The notes: a model not told the origin generated them from the sequence alone. DNA of 64,000 bases from Diadema setosum (GCA_033980235.1 CM067070.1:5857544-5921543), one strand, 5' to 3'; shown: positions 61,535 through 63,476, counted from the stretch's first letter. Numbers and translations are program-made.

Positions 61535-63476
61535 AATACAAATAGTATATACATAGTGTGTGAGTGTGTGTGTGTGTGTGTGTGTATGCGTGTTTGTGTG
61601 TATGTGAATGTGCGTCACAAAGCTAGGGAAATCGCACGGCTCGCGAGGACACAAAATGAGTGAAACTTGTCAACTACTCAATATTTGGTTTTGAATATTT
61701 TCTGAAAGACTTTTTTTTTACGTTTGATATCACAGAAAAAAAAAATTGTTGTTGCTGTATTTTTTACGGTTTTTCTAGAACACTATATTTGATATGTAGA
61801 ACAATGCGATTAAGTAGGCCTAAGTCTCAGAAATCCGTTATACACTCTCAATATTCGACTTGACAAATACTCTACAAATTTTAATATTTTTTTTGAAATG
61901 ATAATGCTGCTGCATTTATATTTGGCAACAAAAATGAACTGATTATCAGATAAGGTTTAAATTAGATATACTCAATTGACATATTTTGTTAATGATAAAT
62001 GCCAATTTTCAAAGCAGTAGCATTATTACTTCAAAAGCTACTGATCTTGAAAGTGAAGATTGTGCAAAGGGTTATTAAGAAATGAAAGAGGGCCTCTAAC
62101 CTGATTCTCACAACTCTATAAAAAAGGTTGTAGAAAAAAACTGCTAAAAATGCACTTTCGAATTCATTTTATGGTCCCAAACCTTAAACTTCAAATAATG
62201 AATAAGAAGGAAAGTTCTTCCAGAAAATACTTAAAAAAAAAATAATAGTGACTTGGTTGACCCGTTCACTTTTTTTGAGTCCTCACGTAAAAATCAAGGA
62301 GTGCGATTTTTTTTTTTATGTATGGTTTCATAATAGTATAATATGCTTAATGAGCGTGACAGCTTTCACCTTTATCAGATATCCCCTTTATTGTAGTTGC
62401 TACAAAGTTATATATGTATAGCGTGTGTGTGTTTGTGTGTGTGTGTAGATTATTTATATTCATAAAAAGGTATACAAAATAATTAATACTACATTGTTTG
62501 AGTGTCTCTGTTGTATACCCATCAAGGGGCCGATGCAGTTAATGTTTGTACAGAACGAACCTTTTCGAACCGTCAGTATATAATGATAATTCATACAAAC
62601 GTAAAAAAAACAACAACTGTAGACTTGCATTGTTTCTTTCGGACATAGGGCTTATTAGCATATATCAAGTATTCCAAGGAAAAAACAAACAAACGATATC
62701 AAACGTGTATAATGCACGTAGTTTATAAGTTATGTAATGCTTTCTTTCAAATATCCGCTTTTATTCTTTAGAGACCAATCGTATCTTCGCAACAGGACGA
62801 GTGAAAACCCTGTCAATCAACTCAACAAGGATCTGCGATCGTATGTATGCTTCTGCTACAGGTCCTAGGAAAGGCTCGTGCACAAATGCTACGGCATACT
62901 TTAACAGAAGATCGTATTGAAATCAGGAATTATAATTCCTAATTATAATTATCATGTTTACTCTTTTTTTGCATGTTTATCAAAACAAACACATACAGCC
63001 ATCATAACACAACAGTGCCCGAGAGAGGACAGATAATTGTGGAAGCACTTTAAAACACATCGTCTTTTCAAGATTTTAGATAGTCTTTCACATGTCATTG
63101 CCCGTACTAATTTGAGATGAAGTTTGCAGTTAAAGGGATAAATAGTGATTTCTTGTTTTTGTTTTGCTAATGCCCACGGTACAGACAGAATATATAATCG
63201 AACTATCTATCTTCAAAACCAATGGAAATGTAAGTAATGTTGGACTGTACTTGAAAGGCAAACAGTGTAGGAAAAAAAACAACAACATCAAAACGTCACT
63301 AGACAGCTGGCTGCGATTGATCATCACTTCGCTTGATTCCCGAATGACCGCTAACTGTGTTTCCTTCGCTTTTGTTTTATCAGGATCATTTCAAAGCTGG
63401 AAATTACTAATATTACCCGAAGTGGAATCAGATTGGTCGGAAATTTTATCAAAGACGTACGGGTTATACCATTCTT
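2027..63476 (+). CDS. Spliced leucine-rich-repeat secreted or receptor protein, 18 exons seen, 3' end outside window
   Basis: Seen: joining exons 2027-2105, 13796-13847, 14587-14658, 30958-31032, 37043-37114, 38032-38100, 38563-38634, 38995-39063, 39666-39737, 40675-40746, 50454-50525, 51313-51384, 52858-52929, 58825-58896, 59734-59805, 61157-61234, 62772-62840 and 63384-63476 keeps one open frame of 1304 nt (about 435 residues). Layout: signal peptide 1-26, short N-cap with Cys29 and Cys43, then tandem LRRs from about residue 45. Every LRR exon has AG before it and GTAAGT, GTGAGT or GTATGT after it, and splits a codon 1/2; the rebuilt codon is Leu or Ile at all but two junctions. Known: LRR exons of 72-75 nt with phase-2 introns occur in LGR/relaxin receptors and other LRR receptors. 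Inferred: an extracellular ligand-binding LRR array. No C-cap, Ig, transmembrane or GPCR exon is present before the edge, so the family is undecided. Introns range from about 0.4 to 16 kb and are packed with transposons. Confidence 0.8.
2165..2310. repeat. (TG)n and (TGC/TGT)n microsatellites in intron 1
   Basis: A TG run at about 2167-2202 is followed by a T run and a TGT/TGC triplet tract at about 2220-2303. The triplet tract makes an artificial poly-Cys reading frame fused to exon 1. Confidence 0.9.
2395..2487 (+). pseudogene. Decayed duplicate of the signal-peptide exon
   Basis: The stretch around 2400-2487 aligns with exon 1 from its TGTTTCGGG through the TTGCTTCTT...CAG end, and the following intron start (GTTAGTTATC against GTAATTTATC, then a shared TTTTATTTC block) is similar too. 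The position equivalent to the ATG reads TTG, and an in-frame stop falls within the aligned copy, so it cannot act as a signal peptide. Flanking TTTAATTGAA..GAATGAAAGT blocks at about 2342 and 2600 suggest that a unit of a few hundred bases was duplicated in tandem. Confidence 0.5.
2816..2879 (+). CDS. Possible alternative second exon (phase 1 in, phase 2 out)
   Basis: After a good pyrimidine tract and TTTCAG, 64 nt are open in the frame that continues exon 1 and end in AG|GTTAGT with two bases of a split codon. The peptide begins LVLGVQSKARQ and ends EYINFLR. It has the same entry and exit phases as the exon at 13796, so the two cannot be spliced in tandem and would be mutually exclusive. 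It lacks the cysteines of an LRR N-cap, and I prefer the 13796 exon as the standard one. It may be a cryptic or dead exon. Confidence 0.3.
3295..4293. mobile_element. Composite foldback element with TGCGTTTATCAAC ends
   Basis: It starts GGCTGCGTTTATCAAC and ends GTTGATAAACGCACC. Inside are repeated blocks: CCCTTTCGATAG-type 12-nt units, and about 110-bp direct repeats with AAAGCTGTTTGGATAACC and AGGCTTTCCTAAA. The same ends occur internally in both orientations. A close copy lies at 8966-10777. The Lys/Gly-rich peptide readable on the minus strand is a by-product of the short units. Around it (3185-3260 and 4315-4367) lie GCGACA..GGATTGTCG blocks of another family, so it appears to sit inside an older element. 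Confidence 0.65.
4407..4605. repeat. Inverted repeat with about 43-bp arms
   Basis: TAGTTTGCAGGCACAAACCC at about 4410 is matched in reverse complement by GGGTTTGTGCCTGCAAACTA near 4580. The pairing continues through the CTTGTTGGTCGTA and GAGGAGTCTG blocks. The loop is about 100 nt. Confidence 0.75.
4620..4800. repeat. Two (TG)n microsatellites
   Basis: TG runs at about 4622-4676 and 4754-4792. All ORFs here (Cys/Val or Thr/His repeats) are shadows of the dinucleotide repeat. Confidence 0.9.
5010..5440. repeat. Degenerate short repeat cluster with foldback symmetry
   Basis: Many imperfect copies of a roughly 12-nt unit of the CGTAAC(T/C)ATCCG type run on both strands. TTACGTCCGCAG near the left end is mirrored by CTGCGGAAGATTACGTCC at the right. 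It looks like a MITE with internal short repeats. Confidence 0.5.
5790..6720 (+). pseudogene. Non-LTR retrotransposon reverse transcriptase remnant (3' half)
   Basis: At about 5806-5890 the peptide LYVNGMSNSSNILSF is followed by LLFADDNNV, matching the reverse transcriptase YIND...FADD palm motif. Further on WIRANKLSINLQKT matches the thumb. At 6230-6290 SALILSYLNYGIPAWG, and at 6480-6690 AYPTRQSHEYHLPLTRT followed by FSGPNFWNSF, are the usual C-terminal blocks of jockey/CR1-type LINE ORF2 proteins. Blocks lie in different frames with stops between (for example near 6400), so the copy is dead. The 5' part is missing. Confidence 0.8.
6760..7584. other. No gene; C-tract, short hairpin, unassigned DNA
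   Basis: A poly-C run lies at about 6828-6844. A stem of GAGGGGACTGC / GCAGTCCCCTC is at 7047-7092, possibly the 3' end of the LINE remnant. TTTCTCCCCG recurs near 7420 and 7492. Nothing else is recognised. Confidence 0.4.
7585..8270. mobile_element. MITE family A, near-complete copy
   Basis: Ends GTGACCCTGCACCTCAAAAC and GTTTTGAGGTGCACGGTCAC are inverted repeats; length about 690 bp, no coding capacity. Family A recurs at 28335-30431 (interrupted), 31075-31795, 52971-53575 (reverse), 61940-62335 and in fragments near 24845 and 37800. Confidence 0.8.
8271..8965. other. No gene recognised
   Basis: The 121-codon plus-strand ORF here has no recognisable domain. The stretch contains AATTTGGCAC and CCGCCATATTGGA, which echo dispersed repeats near 17990 and 19790, so it is probably old repeat DNA. 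Confidence 0.4.
9601..9672 (-). tRNA. tRNA-like head of SINE unit 1 (not a functional tRNA)
   Basis: A 72-nt cloverleaf-like sequence with A box TGGTCTAGTGGAGATGACG and a perfect B box GGTTCGAATCC, the pol III internal promoter. The anticodon loop lacks the invariant T at position 33, and the acceptor and anticodon stems have mismatches, so it is tRNA-derived rather than a working tRNA. Confidence 0.55.
9967..10038 (+). tRNA. tRNA-like head of SINE unit 2 (not a functional tRNA)
   Basis: The same 72-nt sequence as unit 1 with one base change seen (AGCTCGA instead of AGCTCGG at the 5' end). A and B boxes are intact; anticodon loop CCGGTGA has C at position 33. Confidence 0.55.
10233..10304 (+). 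tRNA. tRNA-like head of SINE unit 3 (not a functional tRNA)
   Basis: The third copy is identical over the 72 nt to unit 1 in reverse. The following tail ATGATTTTTTATCAT is a small palindrome whose T run could act as a pol III stop. Confidence 0.55.
10778..11310. other. No gene; (TG)n and AAT-rich microsatellites
   Basis: A TG run at about 10931-10961 and an AATAAT-rich tract at about 11055-11110. Nothing else recognised. Confidence 0.6.
11318..11505. repeat. 15-bp minisatellite, about 12-13 units
   Basis: Tandem TGCCATTTTTACCCC units with CCT/ACT variants. The repeat length is a multiple of 3, so all frames stay open and give periodic peptides on both strands. These are repeat shadows. Confidence 0.9.
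11818..12160. repeat. (CA)n tract and GACAATCCGTG repeat block
   Basis: A CA run at about 11818-11848. At 12030-12145 there are several inverted copies of CACGGATTGTCG, including the palindrome CACGGATTGTCG..CGACAATCCGTG. The same family flanks the foldback element at 3.2 and 4.3 kb. Confidence 0.6.
12160..12290 (-). pseudogene. THAP-type zinc finger fragment
   Basis: On the minus strand the peptide LVCSEHFKDECID followed by MKRRRVLRHGLSPPT resembles the C-terminal half of a THAP domain (C..HF, then a basic stretch ending in a Pro-Thr). The N-terminal half with the first cysteine pair is not visible, and the frame runs on into repeat DNA. Two further minus-strand ORFs at 12362-12565 and 12570-12872 may be parts of the same broken gene, but I could not link them. 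Known: THAP domains occur in P-element-like transposases and in host proteins. Confidence 0.4.
12300..13281. other. No supported gene
   Basis: Minus-strand ORFs of 67 and 100 residues show a Cys/Lys-rich stretch but no named domain. The rest is AT-rich. Confidence 0.35.
13282..13531. mobile_element. MITE family B, 250 bp
   Basis: Ends GTGACCCGCTACAACAAAAA and TTTTGTTGCAGCGGGTCAC form long inverted repeats. A second, interrupted copy lies at 40801-41475. Confidence 0.8.
13796..13847 (+). CDS. Exon 2 of the LRR gene: Cys-containing LRR N-cap
   Basis: The 52-nt exon lies between CACGTAG and a strong GTGAGT donor. It enters in phase 1, fitting exon 1 (the split codon becomes Asp), and leaves in phase 2, fitting the first LRR exon. 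It encodes LCPGVRLANGTKAFNC plus a split Ser. The CP...NCS pattern resembles the ends of an LRRNT cap, although shorter than usual and with two rather than four cysteines. NGT and NCS are N-glycosylation sequons. The length is unusual, so part of the cap could be missing. Confidence 0.6.
14587..14658 (+). CDS. LRR exon (repeat 1)
   Basis: A 72-nt phase-2 exon between ATGCAG and GTATGT. The 24-residue repeat runs GSLNNSVSTI then QRGSFQALSS. Asn5, Ile10, Phe15 and Leu18 sit at the LRR consensus positions. The split codon with the next exon is ATC (Ile). NNS is a glycosylation sequon. This exon is readable only in a frame without a long ORF. Confidence 0.8.
15442..15480. repeat. (TA)n microsatellite
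   Basis: A pure TA run, the target of the element that follows. Other long TA runs lie at 21134-21182, 32491-32556, 32815-32855, 57118-57172 and 61500-61532. Confidence 0.9.
15481..16254. mobile_element. MITE with GGGCAATTCCGC ends and TAACGTTAC repeats
   Basis: Ends GGGCAATTCCGCGGTTAG and CTAACTGCGGAATTGCCC are inverted repeats, embedded in TA tracts. GGTTAGTAACGTTAC recurs at about 15493, 15671, 15857 and 15871; TAACGTTA is itself palindromic. No coding capacity. Confidence 0.8.
17399..17962. mobile_element. MITE with TTAAAGGACAAGT ends
   Basis: Ends TTAAAGGACAAGTCCACC and GGTGAACTTGTCCTTTAA; the subterminal parts (ATTCATAACTTTTGAA and relatives) also pair, giving a foldback of about 560 bp. 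Confidence 0.75.
17963..19430. other. No gene; unassigned repeat-like DNA
   Basis: Two degenerate direct copies of a block with TTTTGAGCA(C/T)TT and CTTGAGATTTGGCA-type sequence lie near 17970-18180. A G run and a C run (19020-19036, 19068-19085) give a short stem. ORFs have no domain. Confidence 0.35.
19433..19730 (+). other. Open frame inside an inverted block of the composite element
   Basis: The frame 19280-19729 ends with IVQSKYDKKWVNPQLIA and then FDPEELLK before a TAA. The end looks protein-like, with charged residues and a regular pattern, but I do not recognise a family. The matching inverted block at 24280-24390 carries the same text with changes. It may be the tail of a lost transposon protein. 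Confidence 0.3.
19740..20440. repeat. Left arm of a large inverted repeat, three tandem ~210-bp units
   Basis: GCAAAATGGCCGCCATA recurs at about 19788, 19965 and 20200, followed each time by related sequence. The reverse-complement arm lies at about 23610-24300. Confidence 0.7.
20881..21131. mobile_element. MITE family C, complete copy
   Basis: Ends ATGAAGAGTTTGTTTGCAAA and TTTGCAAACAAACTCTTCAT are perfect inverted repeats continuing into AACCGATAAGTCCAT; 251 bp, flanked by TA-rich DNA. Other copies lie at 32558-32814, 34047-35165 (interrupted), 57436-58617 (interrupted) and a right-end part at 21425-21530. Confidence 0.85.
21187..21385. repeat. Hairpin with about 85-bp arms
   Basis: TGGTGGTAATGCATTTCAGT at the left pairs with ACTGAAATGCATTACCACC at the right, continuing through GCTATTTATTCAGACC and AAATTTTCGACG to a loop near 21280. 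Such 'TTCGTCGAAAATTTGGTCTGAATAAA' style text is, from memory only, reminiscent of retroelement termini; not confirmed. Confidence 0.75.
21540..23600. other. No supported gene inside the composite element
   Basis: An open stretch of 140-150 nt at about 22870-23018 is bounded by TTTTCAG and GCAG|GTAAGA, like an internal exon, but the peptide has no recognised domain and no partner exon. There is a C run at 23175-23188. Nothing else recognised. Confidence 0.35.
23610..24300. repeat. Right arm of the large inverted repeat
   Basis: Reverse complement of 19740-20400, including the GGCGGCCATTTTG motifs at about 24049 and 24226. Arms differ by scattered substitutions and small indels, so the event is not recent. 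Confidence 0.7.
25323..27866. mobile_element. 2.5-kb element with AGGTGATCCGA ends and internal tandem duplication
   Basis: AGGTGATCCGA at the left and TCGGATCACCT at the right, each flanked by AATT (possible 4-bp target duplication). The right end is itself a hairpin (GTGATCCGAGAGG..CTCGGATCAC). A segment with AAAAAGTGGTTATTTTGTGA at about 25560 is repeated at about 26340, period roughly 780 bp, with TGACCTTTGACCC repeated. No transposase was recognised. Confidence 0.6.
28335..30431. mobile_element. MITE family A copy interrupted by a foldback element
   Basis: It matches 7640-8270 before 28605 and after 30045, ending in TGATGCACAGTCAC. The left terminal repeat is missing or decayed, and a TG run has expanded near 30361-30415. 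Confidence 0.65.
28613..30038. mobile_element. Long foldback built from ~57-bp tandem units, with 7-bp target duplication
   Basis: The ends ACGGAAGCTTAAAAGTGCC and GGCACTTTTAAGCTTCCGT are perfect inverted repeats, flanked by ACATTCT at 28606-28612 and 30039-30045. Between them about 24 units of a ~57-bp repeat, each with GTCGACTTG and GAAACTCGG or its complement, run in one orientation to about 29240 and in the other after it. Periodic minus- and plus-strand ORFs (repeated SRLPEFQQL and the like) are shadows. Confidence 0.8.
30958..31032 (+). CDS. LRR exon (repeat 2)
   Basis: A 75-nt phase-2 exon. The peptide starts FLSNNGIDVVETGAFYGI, a clear LRR with Asn5, Ile7, Phe15 and Leu at the end (25 residues). 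The donor is a perfect GTAAGT. The acceptor ATATAAG is weak but matches the type at 38032. The upstream frame is closed by a stop at 30839-30841, so the exon cannot extend far to the left. The preceding intron of about 16.3 kb is the largest in the gene. Confidence 0.8.
31075..31795. mobile_element. MITE family A copy
   Basis: Starts near CCATCACGAAACCAAC and ends TTGGTTTTGTGATGCACGGTC; internally similar to 7585-8270. It lies directly after the donor of LRR exon 30958-31032. Confidence 0.75.
31822..32490. mobile_element. Palindromic element with CACTCAGCAAAAAAA ends at TA
   Basis: CACTCAGCAAAAAAAAAGTA at the left mirrors TACTTTTTTTTTGCTGAGTG at the right; arms of about 280 bp each continue the pairing; TA flanks both ends. 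Such ends and TA target fit Tc1/mariner-type MITEs. A 96-codon ORF across the left arm is open but shows no domain. Confidence 0.8.
32558..32814. mobile_element. MITE family C copy between two (TA)n tracts
   Basis: Begins ATGAAGAGTTTGTTTGCAAA, ends GCGAACAAACTCTTCAT; about 257 bp, similar to 20881-21131. Confidence 0.85.
33731..33931 (+). pseudogene. Frameshifted transposase N-terminal helix-turn-helix fragment
   Basis: From the ATG at 33731 the frame encodes CPVRYRRISNEDRRRLIDAF. Near 33850 the match moves to another frame: ARSIVATFLPEGRKEKLL then RGGNTHSKMD and a stop. This pattern (NEDRRRLIDAF ... ARSIVATFL.EGR ... RGGN.H.K) is the DNA-binding N-terminus of Tc1/mariner or IS630-like transposases common in marine invertebrates. 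The DDE catalytic part is absent. A one-base indel plus loss of the rest makes it non-functional. Confidence 0.65.
34047..35165. mobile_element. MITE family C copy split by a pogo-type MITE
   Basis: The left half 34047-34204 and the right half 35067-35165 join into one MITE C. The insertion at TA is marked by TA on both sides. Confidence 0.8.
34205..35066. mobile_element. Pogo/Tigger-like MITE nested in MITE C
   Basis: CAGTACTCTCCGCATAATCG and CGATTACGCGGAGAGTACTG are inverted repeats, with TA duplicated. CCGATTA/CCGTTTA blocks recur subterminally at both ends. No transposase; the minus-strand 117-codon ORF inside has no domain. Confidence 0.8.
35839..36846. repeat. 1-kb near-perfect palindrome (foldback)
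   Basis: TCAAAAGTTTCCCTGAATTT near 35870 mirrors AAATTCAGGGAAACTTTTGA near 36810, and pairing continues inward (CATTCAGGATCATGACAGAT / ATCTGTCATGATCCTGAATG; CCAAGGTCCTCTTGACC-type blocks) to a centre near 36400. Arms are about 480 nt. Confidence 0.8.
36847..37042. other. Intron between palindrome and LRR exon
   Basis: T-rich DNA leading to the acceptor of exon 37043; nothing else seen. Confidence 0.5.
37043..37114 (+). CDS. LRR exon (repeat 3)
   Basis: A 72-nt phase-2 exon between TTTTGACAG and GTGAGT. The peptide begins DLSSNRIMKLEQYTFHGL and ends in split Leu, a canonical 24-residue typical-subtype LRR with every consensus position filled. It opens a cluster of six LRR exons within 3.7 kb. 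Confidence 0.92.
37115..38031. other. Intron with a MITE family A fragment
   Basis: About 37800-37935 matches the interior of MITE A (AAGTGAAGAGTGTGTAAAAGG, then CACCTAATCACACTATTCTA). No gene. Confidence 0.5.
38032..38100 (+). CDS. LRR exon (repeat 4)
   Basis: A 69-nt phase-2 exon between ACATAAG and GTAAGT. The peptide begins TLSKNRISEIRRRAFSGL and then DLLL, a 23-residue LRR one residue shorter than its neighbours between the GL and the last Leu. The acceptor is purine-rich and weak, like that at 30958. Confidence 0.9.
38563..38634 (+). CDS. LRR exon (repeat 5)
   Basis: A 72-nt phase-2 exon between AATACAG and GTAAGT. The peptide begins DLSDNRIQIISGLEFYGV, a 24-residue LRR with Asn5, Ile7, Ile10 and Phe15. 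Confidence 0.92.
38995..39063 (+). CDS. LRR exon (repeat 6)
   Basis: A 69-nt phase-2 exon after a long pyrimidine tract, between ACGAAAG and GTAAGT. The peptide begins FLLRNDISSFDFSASNSL. Asn5 and Ile7 are kept but the F..L helix part is degenerate, with 23 residues. Confidence 0.85.
39666..39737 (+). CDS. LRR exon (repeat 7)
   Basis: A 72-nt phase-2 exon between AACACAG and GTAAGT. The peptide begins DLSQNRITSLANAAFKGV, a canonical 24-residue LRR. Confidence 0.92.
40195..40570. repeat. (CA)n microsatellite and CACACTGTG clusters
   Basis: A CA run at about 40208-40290 is followed by at least six TTCACACTGTGTT-type copies in both orientations up to about 40560, within the intron before exon 40675. 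Confidence 0.7.
40675..40746 (+). CDS. LRR exon (repeat 8)
   Basis: A 72-nt phase-2 exon between TCAACAG and GTAAGT. The peptide begins YLGENDITEIEPGAFQGL, a canonical 24-residue LRR. It ends the dense exon cluster; the next exon is 9.7 kb away, across transposon-filled intron. Confidence 0.92.
40801..41475. mobile_element. MITE family B copy, interrupted
   Basis: GTGACCCGCCACAACAAAAG at the left and TTGTTGTAGCAGGTC at the right match the ends at 13282-13531. About 400 bp of foreign DNA (about 41005-41400) lies inside, with an open protein-like stretch. Confidence 0.6.
40999..41121 (+). other. Protein-like fragment of unknown origin, possible exon
   Basis: The frame reads NESEDLDEAPQTDSTPSNEE followed by AVILLVSAWN and a stop. 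The acidic, Ser/Thr/Pro-rich linker before NEEAVILLVSAW is like the approach to a Myb/SANT-type DNA-binding segment of transposon-associated proteins, but this is a weak resemblance. A consensus GTAAGT at 41095 follows ATCTTATTG. Its phase does not fit the LRR gene. Confidence 0.3.
41483..41890. repeat. (CA)n and (CT)n microsatellites, G run
   Basis: CA run 41485-41535, CT run about 41537-41573, G run near 41771-41787, CA run about 41838-41873. Confidence 0.85.
41894..43488. mobile_element. 1.6-kb element with GCAGTTACTG-rich ends and internal ORF
   Basis: The left end CCCCCCACGGAAAAACACAG and further copies of CACGGAA(A/G)AAAGCAGTAACT (near 42095 and 42122) are mirrored on the right by GCAGTTACTGCTTTTTTCCA (two copies near 43165 and 43215) and GCAGTTACTGCTTTCTTCCG. 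The middle holds a run of AGGCCTA, TAACGTTAG and AGATCTAG motifs (42690-43100). Confidence 0.55.
42163..42681 (-). CDS. Hypothetical 172-residue Cys-rich ORF inside the 1.6-kb element
   Basis: An ORF of this length is unusual in this AT-rich repeat DNA. It holds about a dozen cysteines, for example QYCASDDCDVMQCLASYCAV then CCRIYAHEASC, and CCLHCSKKLVEK near the end. On the minus strand ATATTTTCAG precedes CTCACC near 42660, so the true 5' boundary may be a splice acceptor rather than the Met. No family was recognised. It could be a captured host exon or an element protein. Confidence 0.35.
   Translation of the reverse strand: MLISLQYIFSSPRFSCSGQSHGYHDFSSAIHDRFRGMPGPQKMCDSMVSTGMITQTVPDLQYCASDDCDVMQCLASYCAVCCRIYAHEASCTRILHSERAESARFASLQKEAFSTTCHMIPCGQSQVTGETIFFISTPLNYGRNCCLHCSKKLVEKINGIRGKNIQEGLYRV
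43600..45000. repeat. Degenerate tandem repeats with GCGAGCGCAGCGAGCGAGC motif
   Basis: TTTGGCGAG..GCGCAGCGAGCGAGC followed by a shared block (AACATGGAATTCTTGTCAT, ATATAGTGACGGCC, TTATACCAACAAAC, CGCGTCATCATCACGTTTTG) recurs at about 43646, 43884, 44382 and 44967, with units of about 240-580 bp. Confidence 0.75.
45049..45546. mobile_element. MITE with GGCCGTGTTTATGCT ends
   Basis: GGCCGTGTTTATGCT at the left is mirrored by AGCATAAACATACCC at the right, with internal inverted blocks (GCGTTTTGAAACG, AGTGAGCATAACA). About 500 bp. The overlapping GC-rich ORFs on both strands have no domain. Confidence 0.65.
45547..47899. other. No gene; (TTTC)n microsatellite and G/T runs
   Basis: A pyrimidine-rich TTTC/TTCC tract at about 46200-46400 and G runs near 46405, 46640 and 46750. 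The rest is AT-rich with short ORFs without domains. Confidence 0.5.
47900..50032. mobile_element. 2.1-kb element with AAGGC(T/C)GTGTCACAC ends
   Basis: AAGGCTGTGTCACAC at the left and GTGTGACACGGCCTTA at the right are inverted repeats. Internal copies (GCGGTGTCACACCTGTCCGG at 48460, TTTCCGGGCAAGCTAC near 47938, GCCCGGAAAGGTGTGACAGG near 48429) in both orientations show nested or rearranged copies. Several GC-rich ORFs, for example 49152-49364 minus with MPRRRKVHKGRDRP, lack a recognised domain. Confidence 0.6.
50454..50525 (+). CDS. LRR exon (repeat 9)
   Basis: A 72-nt phase-2 exon after a strong pyrimidine tract and TTTTCACAG, with a GTAAGT donor. The peptide begins DIAGNNLIEITKGLFGHF, a canonical 24-residue LRR with Asn5, Leu7, Ile10 and Phe15. 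Confidence 0.92.
50600..50730. repeat. Short tandem repeat, GTGGGTCTCTCCATTTTTC
   Basis: Five copies of a 19-bp core separated by 3-12 variable bases, about 30-110 nt after the donor region of exon 50454-50525. Confidence 0.85.
51313..51384 (+). CDS. LRR exon (repeat 10)
   Basis: A 72-nt phase-2 exon between TATGACAG and GTGAGT. The peptide begins NLSNNLNAVIKGHAFDDM and ends in a run of Leu, a 24-residue LRR. The usual Ile7 is Asn. Confidence 0.9.
51385..52857. other. Intron, nothing recognised
   Basis: AT-rich, no terminal repeats or domains seen on either strand. The same holds for 50731-51312. Confidence 0.5.
52858..52929 (+). CDS. LRR exon (repeat 11)
   Basis: A 72-nt phase-2 exon between TTTGCAG and GTAAGT. 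The peptide begins DIWNINLKDIERGAFESL, a 24-residue LRR. The key Asn is kept, with GAF and L at the helix. This is the last repeat with a clear consensus. Confidence 0.9.
52971..53575. mobile_element. MITE family A copy, reverse orientation
   Basis: TGACCATGCATCACAAAGCC near the left, and CATCCTGTTTTTTGTTCCAT near the right is the complement of the MITE A interior (ATGGGACAAAAAACAGG). It carries a non-matching patch at about 53090-53170. Confidence 0.6.
53580..54470. repeat. ~165-bp tandem array, about five units
   Basis: The block TACTACTTCCAT..CAAAAGAAATTAGCCGTGAC, then CTGAATGAAACCAATGTGTG, a G run, and GGGGCCCCGTACAGGATA repeats at about 53640, 53805, 53955, 54120 and, diverged, 54290-54450. 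Confidence 0.8.
54730..56748. mobile_element. 2.0-kb element with ATGAAGAG..GGTACTAC ends
   Basis: The left ATGAAGAGCTCAGTTGCAAA then AGGTACTACTTCC mirrors the right GGATGTAGTAACTTTTGAAA then CCGAACTCTTCAT. Subterminal direct repeats TTTCAAAAGGTACTACATCC occur about three times at 54890-54970 and four times at 56430-56535. The ATGAAGAG start is shared with MITE C, suggesting related transposases. Confidence 0.7.
56850..56921 (-). tRNA. tRNA-like sequence (Leu/Ser-like A box), probably a pseudogene
   Basis: 72 nt with A box TGGCCGAGCAGTTTAAGGCG, B box GGTTCGAGTCC, a 6-of-7 acceptor stem (GTCTCCG / CAGAGAC) and a perfect 5-bp anticodon stem TTGGC/GCCAA. The loop AGTCTAT lacks T at position 33 (formal anticodon TCT), and the long variable arm of Leu/Ser tRNAs is absent. 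No CCA and no T run close by. Probably a tRNA-derived repeat. Confidence 0.5.
57174..57422. mobile_element. MITE with CGTCGCTGGGG ends
   Basis: CGTCGCTGGGGTGACAAGAC and GTCTTATCGCCCCAGCGACG are inverted repeats, 249 bp, in TA-rich DNA. A one-ended relative (GTTGCTGGGGCAACAAAACC) lies at 57052. Confidence 0.8.
57436..58617. mobile_element. MITE family C copy interrupted by a truncated LINE
   Basis: The left part 57436-57487 (GATAAGTCCATATTTGTCAA) and right part 58417-58617 (TTTGCGATTAAAGGTC onward to AAACTCTTCAT) make one MITE C. The break falls in ATATTT|GCGATT. Confidence 0.8.
57488..58416 (-). pseudogene. 5'-truncated LINE, 3' end with (GAAATT)n tail, minus strand
   Basis: At about 58240-58400 the minus strand reads YPTRQRDAYYLPRTRTIF followed by YWNDLP, the C-terminal signature of the same LINE class as at 6480-6690. 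Downstream on that strand about 750 nt have no ORF and end in four TTGAAA-type hexamers (57488-57515). The insertion splits MITE C, so it is younger than that copy. Only the extreme C-terminus of the protein is present. Confidence 0.7.
58825..58896 (+). CDS. Divergent LRR exon (repeat 12)
   Basis: A 72-nt phase-2 exon between AATGACAG and GTGAGT. The peptide begins YHGENTATWIEERDFVNL. Asn5, Ile10, Phe15, Leu18 and Leu24 are in register, but Leu2 and Ile7 are lost (His and Ala). Exact length, phase and the Leu split codon argue for a real repeat. Confidence 0.8.
59734..59805 (+). CDS. Strongly diverged LRR-length exon (repeat 13)
   Basis: A 72-nt phase-2 exon between ATTGAAG and GTGAGT. The peptide begins DHWMDVLPTIPRDEIDSQ. 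Only Ile10 and Ile15 hold consensus positions; Asn5 is Asp and the split codon is Trp. Recognised by position, length and phase rather than by sequence. Confidence 0.65.
59806..61156 (+). pseudogene. Intron with a degraded reverse transcriptase fragment (about 60088-60360)
   Basis: DLLNKAFNTLNQKV, then YRMIQNYLSNRIQYE, then YKSINSELLPIQY..DQGS and ILFADS follow in order with stops and a frame break, matching the KAFDTVNH...GVPQGS...FADD series of LINE reverse transcriptases. An acceptor-like TTGTTTCAG at about 59995 precedes it, but no donor is seen, so it is not counted as an exon. The rest of this intron is featureless. Confidence 0.65.
61157..61234 (+). CDS. Diverged LRR-type exon (repeat 14)
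   Basis: A 78-nt phase-2 exon between AATTACAG and GTAAGT. The peptide begins FLLTVESGEYSFEVLTAS and ends with three Leu. Hydrophobic spacing is kept but the LRR Asn is absent. Confidence 0.65.
61316..61600. repeat. (TA)n and (TG)n microsatellites
   Basis: TA runs at about 61316-61341 and 61500-61532 and a TG run at about 61558-61586. Confidence 0.9.
61940..62335. mobile_element. MITE family A, right two thirds
   Basis: Matches MITE A from AAAGCAGTAGCATTATTACTTC through TTGACCCGTTCAC to the CTCACG..AAAATCA right end; left terminus absent. Confidence 0.55.
62772..62840 (+). CDS. Diverged exon in the LRR series (repeat 15)
   Basis: A 69-nt phase-2 exon between TATTCTTTAG and GTATGT. The peptide begins DQSYLRNRTSENPVNQLN. 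It is hydrophilic with little LRR consensus, and the split codon is Ser. It has an NRT sequon. It is the weakest member by sequence, but its splice sites and phase fit. Confidence 0.55.
62841..63383. other. Intron, nothing recognised
   Basis: No repeat ends or coding signature seen. After the last exon (63477-64000) only AT-rich intron with a TTTG microsatellite near 63870 is visible. Confidence 0.5.
63384..63476 (+). CDS. Long diverged exon in the LRR series, last seen in window
   Basis: A 93-nt phase-2 exon between GTTTTATCAG and GTAAGT (31 residues). The peptide begins IISKLEITNITRSGIRLV. LxIxxI spacing and hydrophobic ending (VIPFL) suggest a widened repeat. The open phase-2 donor shows that the gene continues beyond 64000. 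Confidence 0.65.
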